A DNA stretch of 23,770 nt from Frankiaceae bacterium (GCA_947479995.1 CANKBT010000008.1:1-23770), one strand, 5' to 3'; positions 15,177 through 22,504 are shown, numbered from the stretch's first letter. The notes: a model not told the origin generated them from the sequence alone. Translations and numbers: made by a program.

Positions 15177-16253
15177 CTACGCGCCGAGGCCCTCGTCGGA
15201 GACCTCGTCCTCGCCGGCGGCCGCGAGCAGCCGGTTGAGGATCGACAGGTCGTAGATGCCCTGGAGGTCGACCTCCTCGCGGCTGACGCCGACGGCGGTC
15301 GCGTCCTCGGCGCTCTTGCGCAGCGACGCGGCGATCGGGTCGACGGTCGGCGTGAGCTTCTCGAACGAGGCCGTGAGGGTCTCGGGCGACAGCGGCTTGC
15401 CCGTGTCGGCCTCGATGCGGTCGTTGACGACGGACTGCACCTCGGGCGACTTCGTCTCCACCACGCCCGTCACGTCGAGCAGGCCCTGCACGAGGTCCTC
15501 GACGGTGCCGGGGTACTGCGCGAGGTAGTCCTGGCTGACGATCAGGTGCGTGGTGACGAACTGGCCGTCCGGCCACAGGCTCGCCTCGTCGACGAGGACC
15601 GTGCCGCCGCCCTCGAGCTGCAGGCGGCTCGCCCACGGCTCGGGCACCCAGCCGCCGTCGATCTCGCCGCGCTTGAGCAGGTCGAGCGTCTGGGCGTTCT
15701 CCTGGTTGATGATCTCGACCTCGACGCCCTCCTCGGCGAAGTAGGCCTTGGCCGCGACGTCCTGCGTGTTGCCGAGCTGCGGCGTGGCGATGCGCTTGCC
15801 CTCGAGCTGGCTGACCTCGGTGATGTCGGGCGTCGTGACGAGCGCCGCGCCGCCGGACGTCGTGCCGGCCACGATGCGCAGCAGCTCGCCGCCGCTGTTG
15901 GCGTAGCCGTTGATGGCCGGGTTCGGGCCGATGAAGGTGGCGTCGATCGCGCCGCCGGCGAGCGCCTCGATGGCCGCCGGGCCGGCGTTGAAGACCGAGG
16001 TCTCGAGGCGGGTGTCGCCGAGGGCCTCCTGGAAGTCGCCGTTGGCGATGCCGTAGACGGCGCTCGCGTGCGTGACGTTGGCGAAGTAGCCGAGGCGCAG
16101 CGCCGGCGCGGTGGCGGCGGGGTCGCCGGAGCCGGCGGGCGCGGCGGAGTCGTCGCCGCCGTCGTCGCTGCCGCAGGCCGCGAGGCCGAGCAGCGAGGTG
16201 GCGGCCAGGGCCGCCAGGGCGGTGCGGAGCGGGGTGGTGCGGGAGAGCCTCAT
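15177..16253 (-). CDS. ssuA: ABC transporter substrate-binding lipoprotein, SsuA/TauA/NrtA type
   Basis: A 358-residue secreted lipoprotein. The signal ends in LAAC with Cys27, followed by an acidic Ser/Gly/Asp linker. The mature part starts LRLGYFANVTHASAVYG and contains FNAGPAAIEALAGGAIDATFIG, GKRIATPQLGNTQDVAAKAY and RGEIDGGWVPEPWASRLQ, all typical of the nitrate/sulfonate/taurine-binding family. Its place between cysN and the ATPase suggests a sulfur ligand (sulfate, sulfonate or sulfate ester). No desulfonating oxygenase such as SsuD or TauD is encoded in the window, so the organism either has one elsewhere or this system imports sulfate. ATG 16253 lacks a strong ribosome site, with GAGAGG about 12 bases upstream. 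Confidence 0.9.
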   Translation of the reverse strand: MRLSRTTPLRTALAALAATSLLGLAACGSDDGGDDSAAPAGSGDPAATAPALRLGYFANVTHASAVYGIANGDFQEALGDTRLETSVFNAGPAAIEALAGGAIDATFIGPNPAINGYANSGGELLRIVAGTTSGGAALVTTPDITEVSQLEGKRIATPQLGNTQDVAAKAYFAEEGVEVEIINQENAQTLDLLKRGEIDGGWVPEPWASRLQLEGGGTVLVDEASLWPDGQFVTTHLIVSQDYLAQYPGTVEDLVQGLLDVTGVVETKSPEVQSVVNDRIEADTGKPLSPETLTASFEKLTPTVDPIAASLRKSAEDATAVGVSREEVDLQGIYDLSILNRLLAAAGEDEVSDEGLGA

Positions 16254-16269
16254 GTCGGGGTCGTGCCTC

Positions 16270-16392
16270 TCAGGGACGGGTGGGGGTGCGGGAGTCGTCT
16301 CGGGCCCCTCGCGTACATCGCGTCCCGGGGCGGCACGAGTCGATGCACCACCCGACCCACGGCGTGCGCACCCACGGGCTGTCGGTGGTCAC
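16270..16392 (-). CDS. Candidate small cysteine-bearing ORF coupled to cysN, upstream of ssuA
   Basis: A 40-codon ORF whose GTG (16392) overlaps the cysN stop in GTGA, the same coupling used at several other joints of this operon. It ends 16 bases before ssuA. The first 24 codons all end in G or C. The peptide has three cysteines in WCIDSCRPGTRC. No family is recognised and it lacks the RRHVDL pattern of the two leader peptides. It could be a real small protein, an internal cysteine-sensitive leader for ssuA, or chance, since open frames are common in this composition. Confidence 0.35.
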   Translation of the reverse strand: MTTDSPWVRTPWVGWCIDSCRPGTRCTRGARDDSRTPTRP

Positions 16393-17654
16393 GCGCGCAC
16401 GCCCAGCTGGCTGCCGATCATGCCGGCGCCGACGGTCGCGCCGGTCGCCTCGTCGATGAGCACGAAGGCGCCGGTGCGGCGGTCGGCGACGTAGTCGTCG
16501 GGCACCAGCGGGGAGGAGGTGCGGACGGTGACGCGGCCGATGCCGTTGAGCGGCAGCGCGTCGACGGGCTCGCGCGACAGCGTCGTGACGTCGAGCGCGT
16601 CGTGCAGCGCCGTCACGAGCGCCTTGGCGGTGCGGGTCGTGTGCTTGACGAGCAGCCGCGCGCCGGGGCGCAGCGGCGCGTCGGCCATCCAGCACACCGT
16701 CGCCTCGAACGACGTGGTGGTCGCGGGCGGCGCCTCGGCGGCCACGAGCATGTCGCCGCGGCTGACGTCGAGCTCGTCGGCGAGGCGCACGGTGACGGCC
16801 TGGCCGGCGACGGCGGTGTCGAGCTCGCCGTCGAAGGTGTCGAGGCCGGCGACGGTCGTGGTGCGGCCGCTCGGCAGCACGGTGACGGCGTCGCCCCGGC
16901 GGAGCACGCCGCTGGCGAGCGTGCCGGCGTAGCCGCGGTAGTCGGGGCGGTCGACCGACATCGGGCGGATGACGTACTGCACCGGGAAGCGGGCGGGGCG
17001 CTGCTGCGCGTCGTCGCGCGCGACGTCGACCTGCTCGAGGTGGCCGAGCAGCGTCGGGCCGTCGTACCAGGGCGTGCGCGCGGAGCGGTCGACGACGTTG
17101 TCGCCCTGCAGCGCGGCCACCGGCACGGCGGTGACGTCCTTGACGTCGAGGCGGCCGGCGAAGGCGCGGAAGTCGGCGACGATGCCGTCGAAGACGGCCT
17201 GGTCGAAGTCGACGAGGTCCATCTTGTTGACCGCGAGCACCAGGTGCGGCACGCGCAGGAGCGCCGACAGCGAGGCGTGCCGGCGGGTCTGCTCCACGAC
17301 GCCCTTGCGCGCGTCGACGAGCACGACGGCGACGTCGGCGGTCGAGGCCCCCGTGACCATGTTGCGCGTGTACTGCACGTGGCCCGGGGTGTCGGCGACG
17401 ATGAACGAGCGCACCGGCGTCGCGAAGTAGCGGTAGGCGACGTCGATGGTGATGCCCTGCTCGCGCTCGGCCCGCAGGCCGTCGGTGAGCAGCGCGAGGT
17501 TGGTGTAGTCGTCGCCGCGGTCGGCCGCGATGCGCTCGACGGCGTCGAGCTGGTCGCTGAAGACCGTCTTGGAGTCGTAGAGCAGCCGGCCGATGAGGGT
17601 CGACTTGCCGTCGTCGACCGAGCCGGCGGTGGCGAAGCGGAGCAGGCCGGTCAC
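16389..17654 (-). CDS. cysN: Sulfate adenylyltransferase large subunit (GTPase) CysN
   Basis: A 421-residue GTPase subunit of ATP sulfurylase. With CysD it makes APS from sulfate and ATP, driven by GTP hydrolysis. The G1 loop is GSVDDGKST (11-19), G3 is DTPGH (88-92) and G4 is NKMD (143-146). The QGITIDVAYRYF segment (about 66-77) is the switch region, followed by EF-Tu-like beta domains with RPMSVDRPDYRGYAG and ending in GAFVLIDEATGATVGAGM. No APS-kinase domain is fused; that activity is the separate cysC. GTG 17654 overlaps the cysD stop by one base (TAGTG). Length is normal for CysN without a CysC fusion. Confidence 0.97.
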   Translation of the reverse strand: MTGLLRFATAGSVDDGKSTLIGRLLYDSKTVFSDQLDAVERIAADRGDDYTNLALLTDGLRAEREQGITIDVAYRYFATPVRSFIVADTPGHVQYTRNMVTGASTADVAVVLVDARKGVVEQTRRHASLSALLRVPHLVLAVNKMDLVDFDQAVFDGIVADFRAFAGRLDVKDVTAVPVAALQGDNVVDRSARTPWYDGPTLLGHLEQVDVARDDAQQRPARFPVQYVIRPMSVDRPDYRGYAGTLASGVLRRGDAVTVLPSGRTTTVAGLDTFDGELDTAVAGQAVTVRLADELDVSRGDMLVAAEAPPATTTSFEATVCWMADAPLRPGARLLVKHTTRTAKALVTALHDALDVTTLSREPVDALPLNGIGRVTVRTSSPLVPDDYVADRRTGAFVLIDEATGATVGAGMIGSQLGVRA

Positions 17655-18562
17655 TAGAAGTACCCCGCCTTCTTGCGGTCCTCCATGGCGGCCTCGCTCG
17701 TGCGGTCGTCGGCGCGCGTGGCGCCCCGCTCGGTGAGGCGGGTGACCGAGACCTCGGCGACGACGTCGTCGGCCGTGGCGGCGGGCGAGGCGACGGCGCC
17801 GGTGCAGCTCGCGTCGCCGACGGTGCGGTAGCGCACCAGGCGCGTGCTCACCGCCTCGTGCGGGCGGGGCGCGCTGTGCGGGGTGACGGCGAGCAGCATG
17901 CCGTCGCGCTCGAAGACCTCGCGCTCGTGCGCGTAGTAGAGCGACGGCACCTCGATGCCCTCGCGAGCGATGTAGCGCCACACGTCGAGCTCGGTCCAGT
18001 TCGACAGCGGGAAGACGCGGATGTGCTCGCCCGGCGCGTGCCGGCCGTTGTAGAGGTCCCACAGCTCGGGGCGCTGGTTCTTCGGGTCCCACTGGCCGAA
18101 GGCGTCGCGGAAGGAGAAGAAGCGCTCCTTGGCACGGGCCTTCTCCTCGTCGCGGCGGGCGCCGCCGAAGACCGCGTCGTAGCGGCCCTCCTCGATCGCG
18201 CGCAGCAGCGTCGTCGTCTGCAGCGGGTTGCGCAGGCCGCCCGGCACCTCGACGACCCGGCCGGCGTCGATGTCGTCCTGCACCCGCGCGACGACGAGCC
18301 GCGCCTGCAGCTCCTCGGCGCGGCGGTCGCGGAAGGCGAGCACCTCGTCGAAGTTGTGGCCGGTGTCGACGTGCACGAGCGGGAAGGGCAGGCGGGCGGG
18401 CCAGAACGCCTTCTGCGCCAGGCGCAGCATGACGATGGAGTCCTTGCCGCCGGAGAACAGCAGCGCGGGCCGCTCGAACTCCGCGGCCACCTCGCGCATC
18501 ACGTGGATGCTCTCGGCCTCGAGGGCGTCGAGGTGGTCGAGGGCGACGTCGGCGGCGGTCAC
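17654..18562 (-). CDS. cysD: Sulfate adenylyltransferase subunit CysD
   Basis: A 302-residue PP-loop ATP pyrophosphatase subunit of ATP sulfurylase. The PP-loop is SGGKDS (37-42), followed by VHVDTGHNFDEVLAFRD and AVFGGARRDEEKARAKERFF. It continues with HIRVFPLSNWTELDVWRYI and the conserved C-terminus MEDRKKAGYF. GTG 18562 overlaps the cysC stop by four bases (GTGA), and the stop overlaps the cysN start by one base, so cysC-cysD-cysN is a tightly coupled unit. Length and motifs are complete. Confidence 0.97.
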   Translation of the reverse strand: MTAADVALDHLDALEAESIHVMREVAAEFERPALLFSGGKDSIVMLRLAQKAFWPARLPFPLVHVDTGHNFDEVLAFRDRRAEELQARLVVARVQDDIDAGRVVEVPGGLRNPLQTTTLLRAIEEGRYDAVFGGARRDEEKARAKERFFSFRDAFGQWDPKNQRPELWDLYNGRHAPGEHIRVFPLSNWTELDVWRYIAREGIEVPSLYYAHEREVFERDGMLLAVTPHSAPRPHEAVSTRLVRYRTVGDASCTGAVASPAATADDVVAEVSVTRLTERGATRADDRTSEAAMEDRKKAGYF

Positions 18563-19149
18563 GCCAGCCCCCGCTCGGCGAGCAGCGCGCGCAGCTGGGC
18601 GACCGACTCGGCCAGGTCCTGCTCGTGCGTCGGCACGACGGCCTCCGGCGCCTCGGGCGCCTCGTACGGCGCGTCGACGCCGGTCATGCCGGTGATCTCG
18701 CCGGCGCGCTGCCGGGCGTAGAGGCCCTTGACGTCGCGCGCGCTGCAGACCTCGACGGGCGCGGCGACGTGCACCTCGAGGAAGCCCGCGCCCTTGTCGG
18801 CGTGCAGCGCGCGCACGGCCGCGCGCGTCTCGGCGTAGGGGCTGATGACGCTGGCCAGCACGAGCACGCCGTGCCGGGCGAGCGTCGCGGCGACCCAGCC
18901 GATCCGCAGCACGTTGGTGTCGCGGTCCTCCTTGGACAGCCCGAGGCCCTTGCTGAGGAAGGTGCGGACCTCGTCGCCGTCGAGCAGCTCGACGCGCGCG
19001 GCGCTGCCGCTCGCCGCCAGGTCGGCGGCGAGCGCGGCGGCCAGCGTGGTCTTGCCCGCGCTCGGCAGGCCGGTCAGCCACACGGTGGCGCCGGCGGGCG
19101 CGGGCGGGCGCGCGGCGGGCGGCTGCTGCCGCACGTCGACGGCGGTCAA
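18559..19149 (-). CDS. cysC: Adenylyl-sulfate kinase CysC
   Basis: A 196-residue APS kinase that phosphorylates APS to PAPS. The P-loop is GLPSAGKTT (27-35). Other family segments are ELLDGDEVRTFLSKGLGLS, DTNVLRIGWVA, ASVISPYAETRAAVR and VKGLYARQRAGEITGMTGVDAPYE. TTG 19149 is taken as the start because GAGGAG sits five bases upstream. It is the first full gene of the minus-strand sulfur operon, 65 bases after the leader peptide. Because CysH here is of the APS-reductase type, CysC is not required for sulfate reduction and probably serves sulfotransferases and PAPS-dependent chemistry. Rare TTG initiation may lower its expression relative to cysDN. Confidence 0.95.
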   Translation of the reverse strand: MTAVDVRQQPPAARPPAPAGATVWLTGLPSAGKTTLAAALAADLAASGSAARVELLDGDEVRTFLSKGLGLSKEDRDTNVLRIGWVAATLARHGVLVLASVISPYAETRAAVRALHADKGAGFLEVHVAAPVEVCSARDVKGLYARQRAGEITGMTGVDAPYEAPEAPEAVVPTHEQDLAESVAQLRALLAERGLA

Positions 19150-19214
19150 CGGGACTCCTCGGGGCGGGACGGGTGGAGCGGGTGCCCCCGGCGGGTGCGG
19201 CGGGGGCGGGTGCG

Positions 19215-19292
19215 TCAGCCGCGGGAACAGGCGGCCGTCGTCACGCGCTGCAGGTCGACGTGACGGCGCGCCACGAGGAGGGGGTCGGCCAC
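19215..19292 (-). CDS. Cysteine-type leader peptide upstream of cysC
   Basis: A 25-residue ORF from GTG 19292 reading ADPLLVARRHVDLQRVTTAACSRG after the start residue, a pattern (RRHVDLxRVxxxxC) annotated as putative leader peptide before many actinobacterial sulfur-assimilation genes. The cysteine codon is the fourth from last. The stop is 65 bases before the cysC TTG, with G/C-rich sequence able to pair in between. GGAGG lies about 16 bases before this GTG; an in-frame GTG overlapping it would add six residues, so the exact start is uncertain. A role in coupling operon expression to cysteine supply is known for related mycobacterial cysteine-codon uORFs and inferred here. Confidence 0.8.
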   Translation of the reverse strand: MADPLLVARRHVDLQRVTTAACSRG

Positions 19293-19316
19293 CGGACGAT
19301 GGTGCCACACCTCCGC

Positions 19317-19353
19317 GGGACAGCCGTCCCACATCCGCTGGGACGTACGTCTC
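19317..19353. promoter_or_regulatory. Two tandem GGGAC-N4-GTCYC dyads, candidate operator between the cys operon and sirA
   Basis: GGGACagccGTCCC (19317-19330) and GGGACgtacGTCTC (19340-19353) are two 14-base dyads whose starts are 23 bases apart, the second containing the perfect palindrome GACGTACGTC. They lie 25-61 bases before the leader peptide start on the minus strand and 92-128 bases before sirA on the plus strand, so one regulator could serve both. I cannot assign a regulator family. No convincing -35/-10 pair was seen in either direction. Confidence 0.5.
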
Positions 19354-19444
19354 AGTCCGTGGTGTGCCACCCTTGACGCCGACCCGCTCGCACGGTCCGG
19401 AGGACGGCGCCGGGGACACCCAGAGACCTCCCGGAGGACCCCGC

Positions 19445-21079
19445 ATGCCCGCGAAGCGCGGCCAGGGCCAGTGGGCGCTCGGCTACCGAGAGCCCCTGAA
19501 CCAGAACGAGCAGTCCAAGAAGGACAGCGACCCGCTGACGGTCAAGCAGCGCGTCCTCGACACGTACGCCAAGCAGGGCTTCGACTCGATCGACGGCGCC
19601 GACCTGCGCGGCCGCCTGCGCTGGTACGGCCTGTACACGCAGCGCGCGCAGGGCATCCCGGGCGGGCGCACCGCGCTGCTCGAGCCCGAGGAGCTCGAGG
19701 CGCCGTTCTTCATGCTGCGCGTGCGCATCGACGGCGGGCAGCTGTCGGCCGCGCAGCTGCGCACCATCGGCGAGGTCGCCGAGACGTACGGCCGCGACGT
19801 CGCCGACGTCACCGACCGGCAGAACGTCCAGCTGCACTGGATCCGCATCGAGGACGTGCCGGCCATCTGGGAGCGCCTCGAGGCCGTCGGCCTCGGCACG
19901 ACCGAGGCGTGCGGCGACACCCCGCGCGTCATCCTCGGCTGCCCCGTGGCGGGCGTGGCGCACGACGAGGTGCTCGACGCGACGCCGCAGGTGCAGGCCG
20001 TCGCCGCGCGCTTCGTCGGCGACCCGGCGTTCAGCAACCTGCCCCGCAAGTTCAAGACCTCGATCTCCGGCTGCGCGCAGCACTGCGGCAACCACGAGAT
20101 CAACGACGTCGCCTTCGTCGGCGTGCGGCTGCCCGACGGCCGCGTCGGCTACGACCTGTGGGTCGGCGGCGGCCTGTCGACCAACCCGAAGCTCGGGCTG
20201 CGGCTCGGCGCCTTCGTCGAGCCCGAGCGGGTCGAGGAGGTCTGGGCCGGCGTCTGCTCGGTGTTCCGCGACTACGGCTACCGGCGCTCGCGCACCCACG
20301 CGCGCCTGAAGTTCCTGCTCGCCGACTGGGGCTCGGAGCGCTTCCGCGAGGTGCTCGAGACCGAGTACCTCACCGCTCCCCTGCCGGACGGCCCCGCGCC
20401 CGAGGCGCCCGAGCGCGCCGACCGCGACCACCTCGGCGTGCACCTGCAGTCCGACGGCCTGTCGTACGTCGGGTGCGTGCCGCGCGCCGGCCGCACCTCC
20501 GGCACGCAGCTGCAGCGCGTCGCCGCGCTGGCCGAGCGGCACGGCTCGGGCCGCACCGCGACCACGGCGCAGCAGGGCCTCGTCGTGCTCGACGTGCGCC
20601 CCGAGGAGGTCGACGCGCTCGTCGACGCGCTCGAGACCGAGGACCTGCAGGTGCGCCCCACGCGCTTCCGGCGCGGCGTGCTGGCCTGCACGGGCCTGGA
20701 GTTCTGCAAGCTCGCCATCGTCGAGACCAAGGCCCGCGCGGTCGACGTCTACACCGAGCTCGAGAAGCGCCTGCCCGACTTCGACGAGCCGCTGACCATC
20801 AACATCAACGGCTGCCCGAACTCGTGCGCCCGCTTCCAGACCGCCGACATCGGCCTCAAGGGCATGATCGTCGACGGCGAGGAGGGCTTCCAGGTGCACC
20901 TCGGCGGCCGGCTCGGCGAGGACGCCGGCTTCGGCCGCAAGACCCGCGGCCTCAAGGTCAAGGGCGACGACGCCGCCGACTACATCGAGCGCGTGCTCGT
21001 CAACTACCTCGGCGACCGCGCCGACGGCGAGCGCTTCGCCACGTGGGCGCGCCGGGCCGACGAGGCGCTGATCTCGTGA
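19445..21079 (+). CDS. sirA: Ferredoxin-dependent assimilatory sulfite reductase SirA
   Basis: A 544-residue siroheme and [4Fe-4S] reductase turning sulfite to sulfide with six electrons from ferredoxin. The cluster/siroheme cysteines are in ACTGLEFC (Cys415, Cys421) and NGCPNSC (Cys457, Cys461). Substrate/siroheme-region motifs include LRWYGLYTQR, DVTDRQNVQLHW and KFKTSISGCAQHC. Tyr64 and Cys156 are 92 residues apart, the same spacing as the covalently linked Tyr-Cys pair of the mycobacterial sulfite reductase, which supports sulfite over nitrite as substrate. ATG 19445 has a GGAGG site about eight bases upstream. It is divergent from the cysC operon and its stop overlaps the next gene by four bases. 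Confidence 0.95.
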   Translation: MPAKRGQGQWALGYREPLNQNEQSKKDSDPLTVKQRVLDTYAKQGFDSIDGADLRGRLRWYGLYTQRAQGIPGGRTALLEPEELEAPFFMLRVRIDGGQLSAAQLRTIGEVAETYGRDVADVTDRQNVQLHWIRIEDVPAIWERLEAVGLGTTEACGDTPRVILGCPVAGVAHDEVLDATPQVQAVAARFVGDPAFSNLPRKFKTSISGCAQHCGNHEINDVAFVGVRLPDGRVGYDLWVGGGLSTNPKLGLRLGAFVEPERVEEVWAGVCSVFRDYGYRRSRTHARLKFLLADWGSERFREVLETEYLTAPLPDGPAPEAPERADRDHLGVHLQSDGLSYVGCVPRAGRTSGTQLQRVAALAERHGSGRTATTAQQGLVVLDVRPEEVDALVDALETEDLQVRPTRFRRGVLACTGLEFCKLAIVETKARAVDVYTELEKRLPDFDEPLTININGCPNSCARFQTADIGLKGMIVDGEEGFQVHLGGRLGEDAGFGRKTRGLKVKGDDAADYIERVLVNYLGDRADGERFATWARRADEALIS

Positions 21080-21231
21080 GCGAGCGGGCCGCGCCGATGT
21101 GCTGCCCGTACTGCGGCGAGGAGGAGATCCGCCCCTTCGGCGACGACCCCGACCGCGACCACGGGCAGTGGCGCTGCGACGCCTGCACGCGCGTCTTCGC
21201 CCTGCGCTACAAGGGCATGACCGGGCGGTGA
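21076..21231 (+). CDS. 51-residue zinc-ribbon protein between sirA and the GNAT gene
   Basis: GTG 21076 overlaps the sirA stop as GTGA, and its own TGA overlaps the next GTG the same way, so it is translationally locked between two genes. The protein has CPYCG (Cys10, Cys13) and CDACTRVF (Cys34, Cys37), a typical zinc-ribbon spacing, and ends RYKGMTGR. It also has Cys9. I recall similar tiny cysteine proteins beside sirA/cysH in streptomycetes, but their function is unknown to me. Being fused by overlap to the sulfite reductase gene, it may help metal or cluster loading, act as a small regulator, or sense sulfur or redox state; these are guesses. It is too short for many gene finders. Confidence 0.8.
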   Translation: MSERAAPMCCPYCGEEEIRPFGDDPDRDHGQWRCDACTRVFALRYKGMTGR

Positions 21232-21809
21232 TCGAGCCCGGCAGCCCCGCGTGGGTCGCCGAGGCGTGGCGGCCGCGCGACGAGCCGGAGGTGGTCGCGC
21301 TGCGCACCCCGCGGCTGCTGCTGCGCGGGTGGCTGCCGGCCGACCGGGTGCCGTTCGCGGCGCTCAACGCCGACCCGGAGGTGATGGAGCACTTCCCGGC
21401 GCCGCTCACCCGCGGGCAGAGCAACGCGACGCTCACCCGCATCCGGGCGCACCTCGCCGAGCACGGCTACGGGCTGTGGGCCGTGCAGGCGCCGGAGGGC
21501 TTCGTCGGCTTCACCGGCCTGCAGTGGACCGACGTGCTGGGCGCGCCCGCGCTCGAGGTCGGCTGGCGCTACGCCCGGTCCGCGTGGGGCCGCGGCTACG
21601 CCACCGAGGCCGCGCGCGCCGCGCTCGCCTTCGGGCGGCAGCAGGCGCCCGAGGTCGTGTCGTTCACGGCGCTGTCGAACCTGCGCTCGCAGGCCGTCAT
21701 GGAGCGGATCGGGCTGCGGCGGGTGCGGGAGTTCGACCACCCGCGGCCGGACCTGCCCGAGCGGCTGCGCCGGCACGTGCTCTACGCGACGCGCCGCGAC
21801 GAGCCCTAG
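21228..21809 (+). CDS. GNAT family N-acetyltransferase (RimJ/RimL-like)
   Basis: A 193-residue acetyltransferase starting at GTG 21228, overlapping the zinc-ribbon stop. The opening LRTPRLLLRGWLPADRVPFAAL and the NADPEVMEHFPAPLT segment are typical of RimJ/RimL-type GNATs. The acetyl-CoA motif is EVGWRYARSAWGRGYATEAA, with late motifs FTALSNLRSQAVMERIGLRR. The substrate is not predictable. It is cotranscribed with sirA, and its stop shares CTAG with the convergent cysH stop. GNATs of this type often modify amino acids, ribosomal proteins or antibiotics, so no sulfur role is asserted. Confidence 0.88.
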   Translation: MIEPGSPAWVAEAWRPRDEPEVVALRTPRLLLRGWLPADRVPFAALNADPEVMEHFPAPLTRGQSNATLTRIRAHLAEHGYGLWAVQAPEGFVGFTGLQWTDVLGAPALEVGWRYARSAWGRGYATEAARAALAFGRQQAPEVVSFTALSNLRSQAVMERIGLRRVREFDHPRPDLPERLRRHVLYATRRDEP

Positions 21810-22504
21810 ACGTGCAGGCCGCACTCCACCTTGGCGGCGCCCGCCCAGCGGCCGGCCCGGAGGTCCTCGCCGGGGGCGACCCGGCGGGTGCAGGTGCGGC
21901 AGCCGATCGACGGGTAGCCGTCGTCGACGAGCGGGTTGACGAGCACGTGGTTGTCGCGCAGGTAGGCCTCGGCCTGCTCGGTGCTCCACGTGGCGATCGG
22001 GTTGACCTTGACCTTGCCGCGCTTGGCGTCCCACTCGACGACGCCCGCGTCGGCGCGGGCCGGCCCCTCGTCGCGGCGGATGCCGGACGCCCAGGCGGTG
22101 TACGGCGCGAGCGCCCGCTCGAGCGGCTCGACCTTGCGCATCGCGCAGCAGGCGTCGGGGTCGCGGCGCCACAGCTCCGGACCGTGCTCGGCGTCCTGCT
22201 GCGCGACGGTGAGCAGGGGCAGGACCGTGCGGACGCGGACGTCGTAGACCTGCGCGACGGCGTCGCGGGTGCCGAGCGTCTCCGGGAAGTGGTAGCCGGT
22301 GTCGAGGAACACCACGTCGACGCCCGGCGCGACGCTGCTGACCAGGTGCGCGAGCAGGCCGTCGCCCATCGAGGACGCGACGGCGAAGCGGTCGCCGAAG
22401 ACGTCGACGGCCCAGCGGACGACGTCCTGCGCGCTGGCGGTCTCGAGCTCGCGGCCCGCCTGCTCGGCGAGCGTCCTCAGGTCCTGCACACCCCCATCCA
22501 ACAC
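21806..22504 (-). CDS. cysH: Assimilatory adenylyl-sulfate (APS) reductase CysH
   Basis: A 232-residue thioredoxin-dependent reductase giving sulfite. It has the four iron-sulfur cysteines of APS-type enzymes: CC at 119-120 (ACCAMRKVEPL) and CxxC at 202-205 (GCRTCTRR), plus the catalytic cysteine in KVECGLHV (Cys228). The PP-loop-like region is SSMGDGLLAHL, followed by VVFLDTGYHFPETL. The presence of CC/CxxC indicates APS rather than PAPS as substrate. Start is uncertain: GTG 22504 is given, but an in-frame GTG at 22489 is also possible, and neither has a good ribosome site. It is transcribed toward, and overlaps, the GNAT gene of the sirA operon, unlike the co-directional sirA-cysH order I recall in streptomycetes. 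Confidence 0.94.
   Translation of the reverse strand: MLDGGVQDLRTLAEQAGRELETASAQDVVRWAVDVFGDRFAVASSMGDGLLAHLVSSVAPGVDVVFLDTGYHFPETLGTRDAVAQVYDVRVRTVLPLLTVAQQDAEHGPELWRRDPDACCAMRKVEPLERALAPYTAWASGIRRDEGPARADAGVVEWDAKRGKVKVNPIATWSTEQAEAYLRDNHVLVNPLVDDGYPSIGCRTCTRRVAPGEDLRAGRWAGAAKVECGLHV

Noticed and set aside
15146..15177. Two copies of GGAGCAGCGC 22 bases apart in the ssuA-ssuB gap
   Set aside because: Partly overlaps the ssuA stop and has no dyad symmetry or promoter context; too short to claim function.
10304..15238. Plus-strand open frame of over 1600 codons across the siroheme and transporter genes
   Set aside because: It runs opposite five well-supported genes, has low-complexity composition and no recognisable motif.
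16250..16318. 22-residue ORF overlapping the ssuA start as ATGA
   Set aside because: No ribosome site and no cysteine or known pattern; the cysN-coupled frame on the same strand is a better candidate.
16355..16377. Direct repeat ACCCACGG spaced 15 bases
   Set aside because: Lies inside the candidate small ORF and is short enough to be chance in this composition.
19299..19376. Plus-strand 25-residue ORF upstream of sirA with one cysteine near its end
   Set aside because: It lacks the RRxVD pattern, overlaps the dyads and the minus-strand leader, and has no ribosome site.
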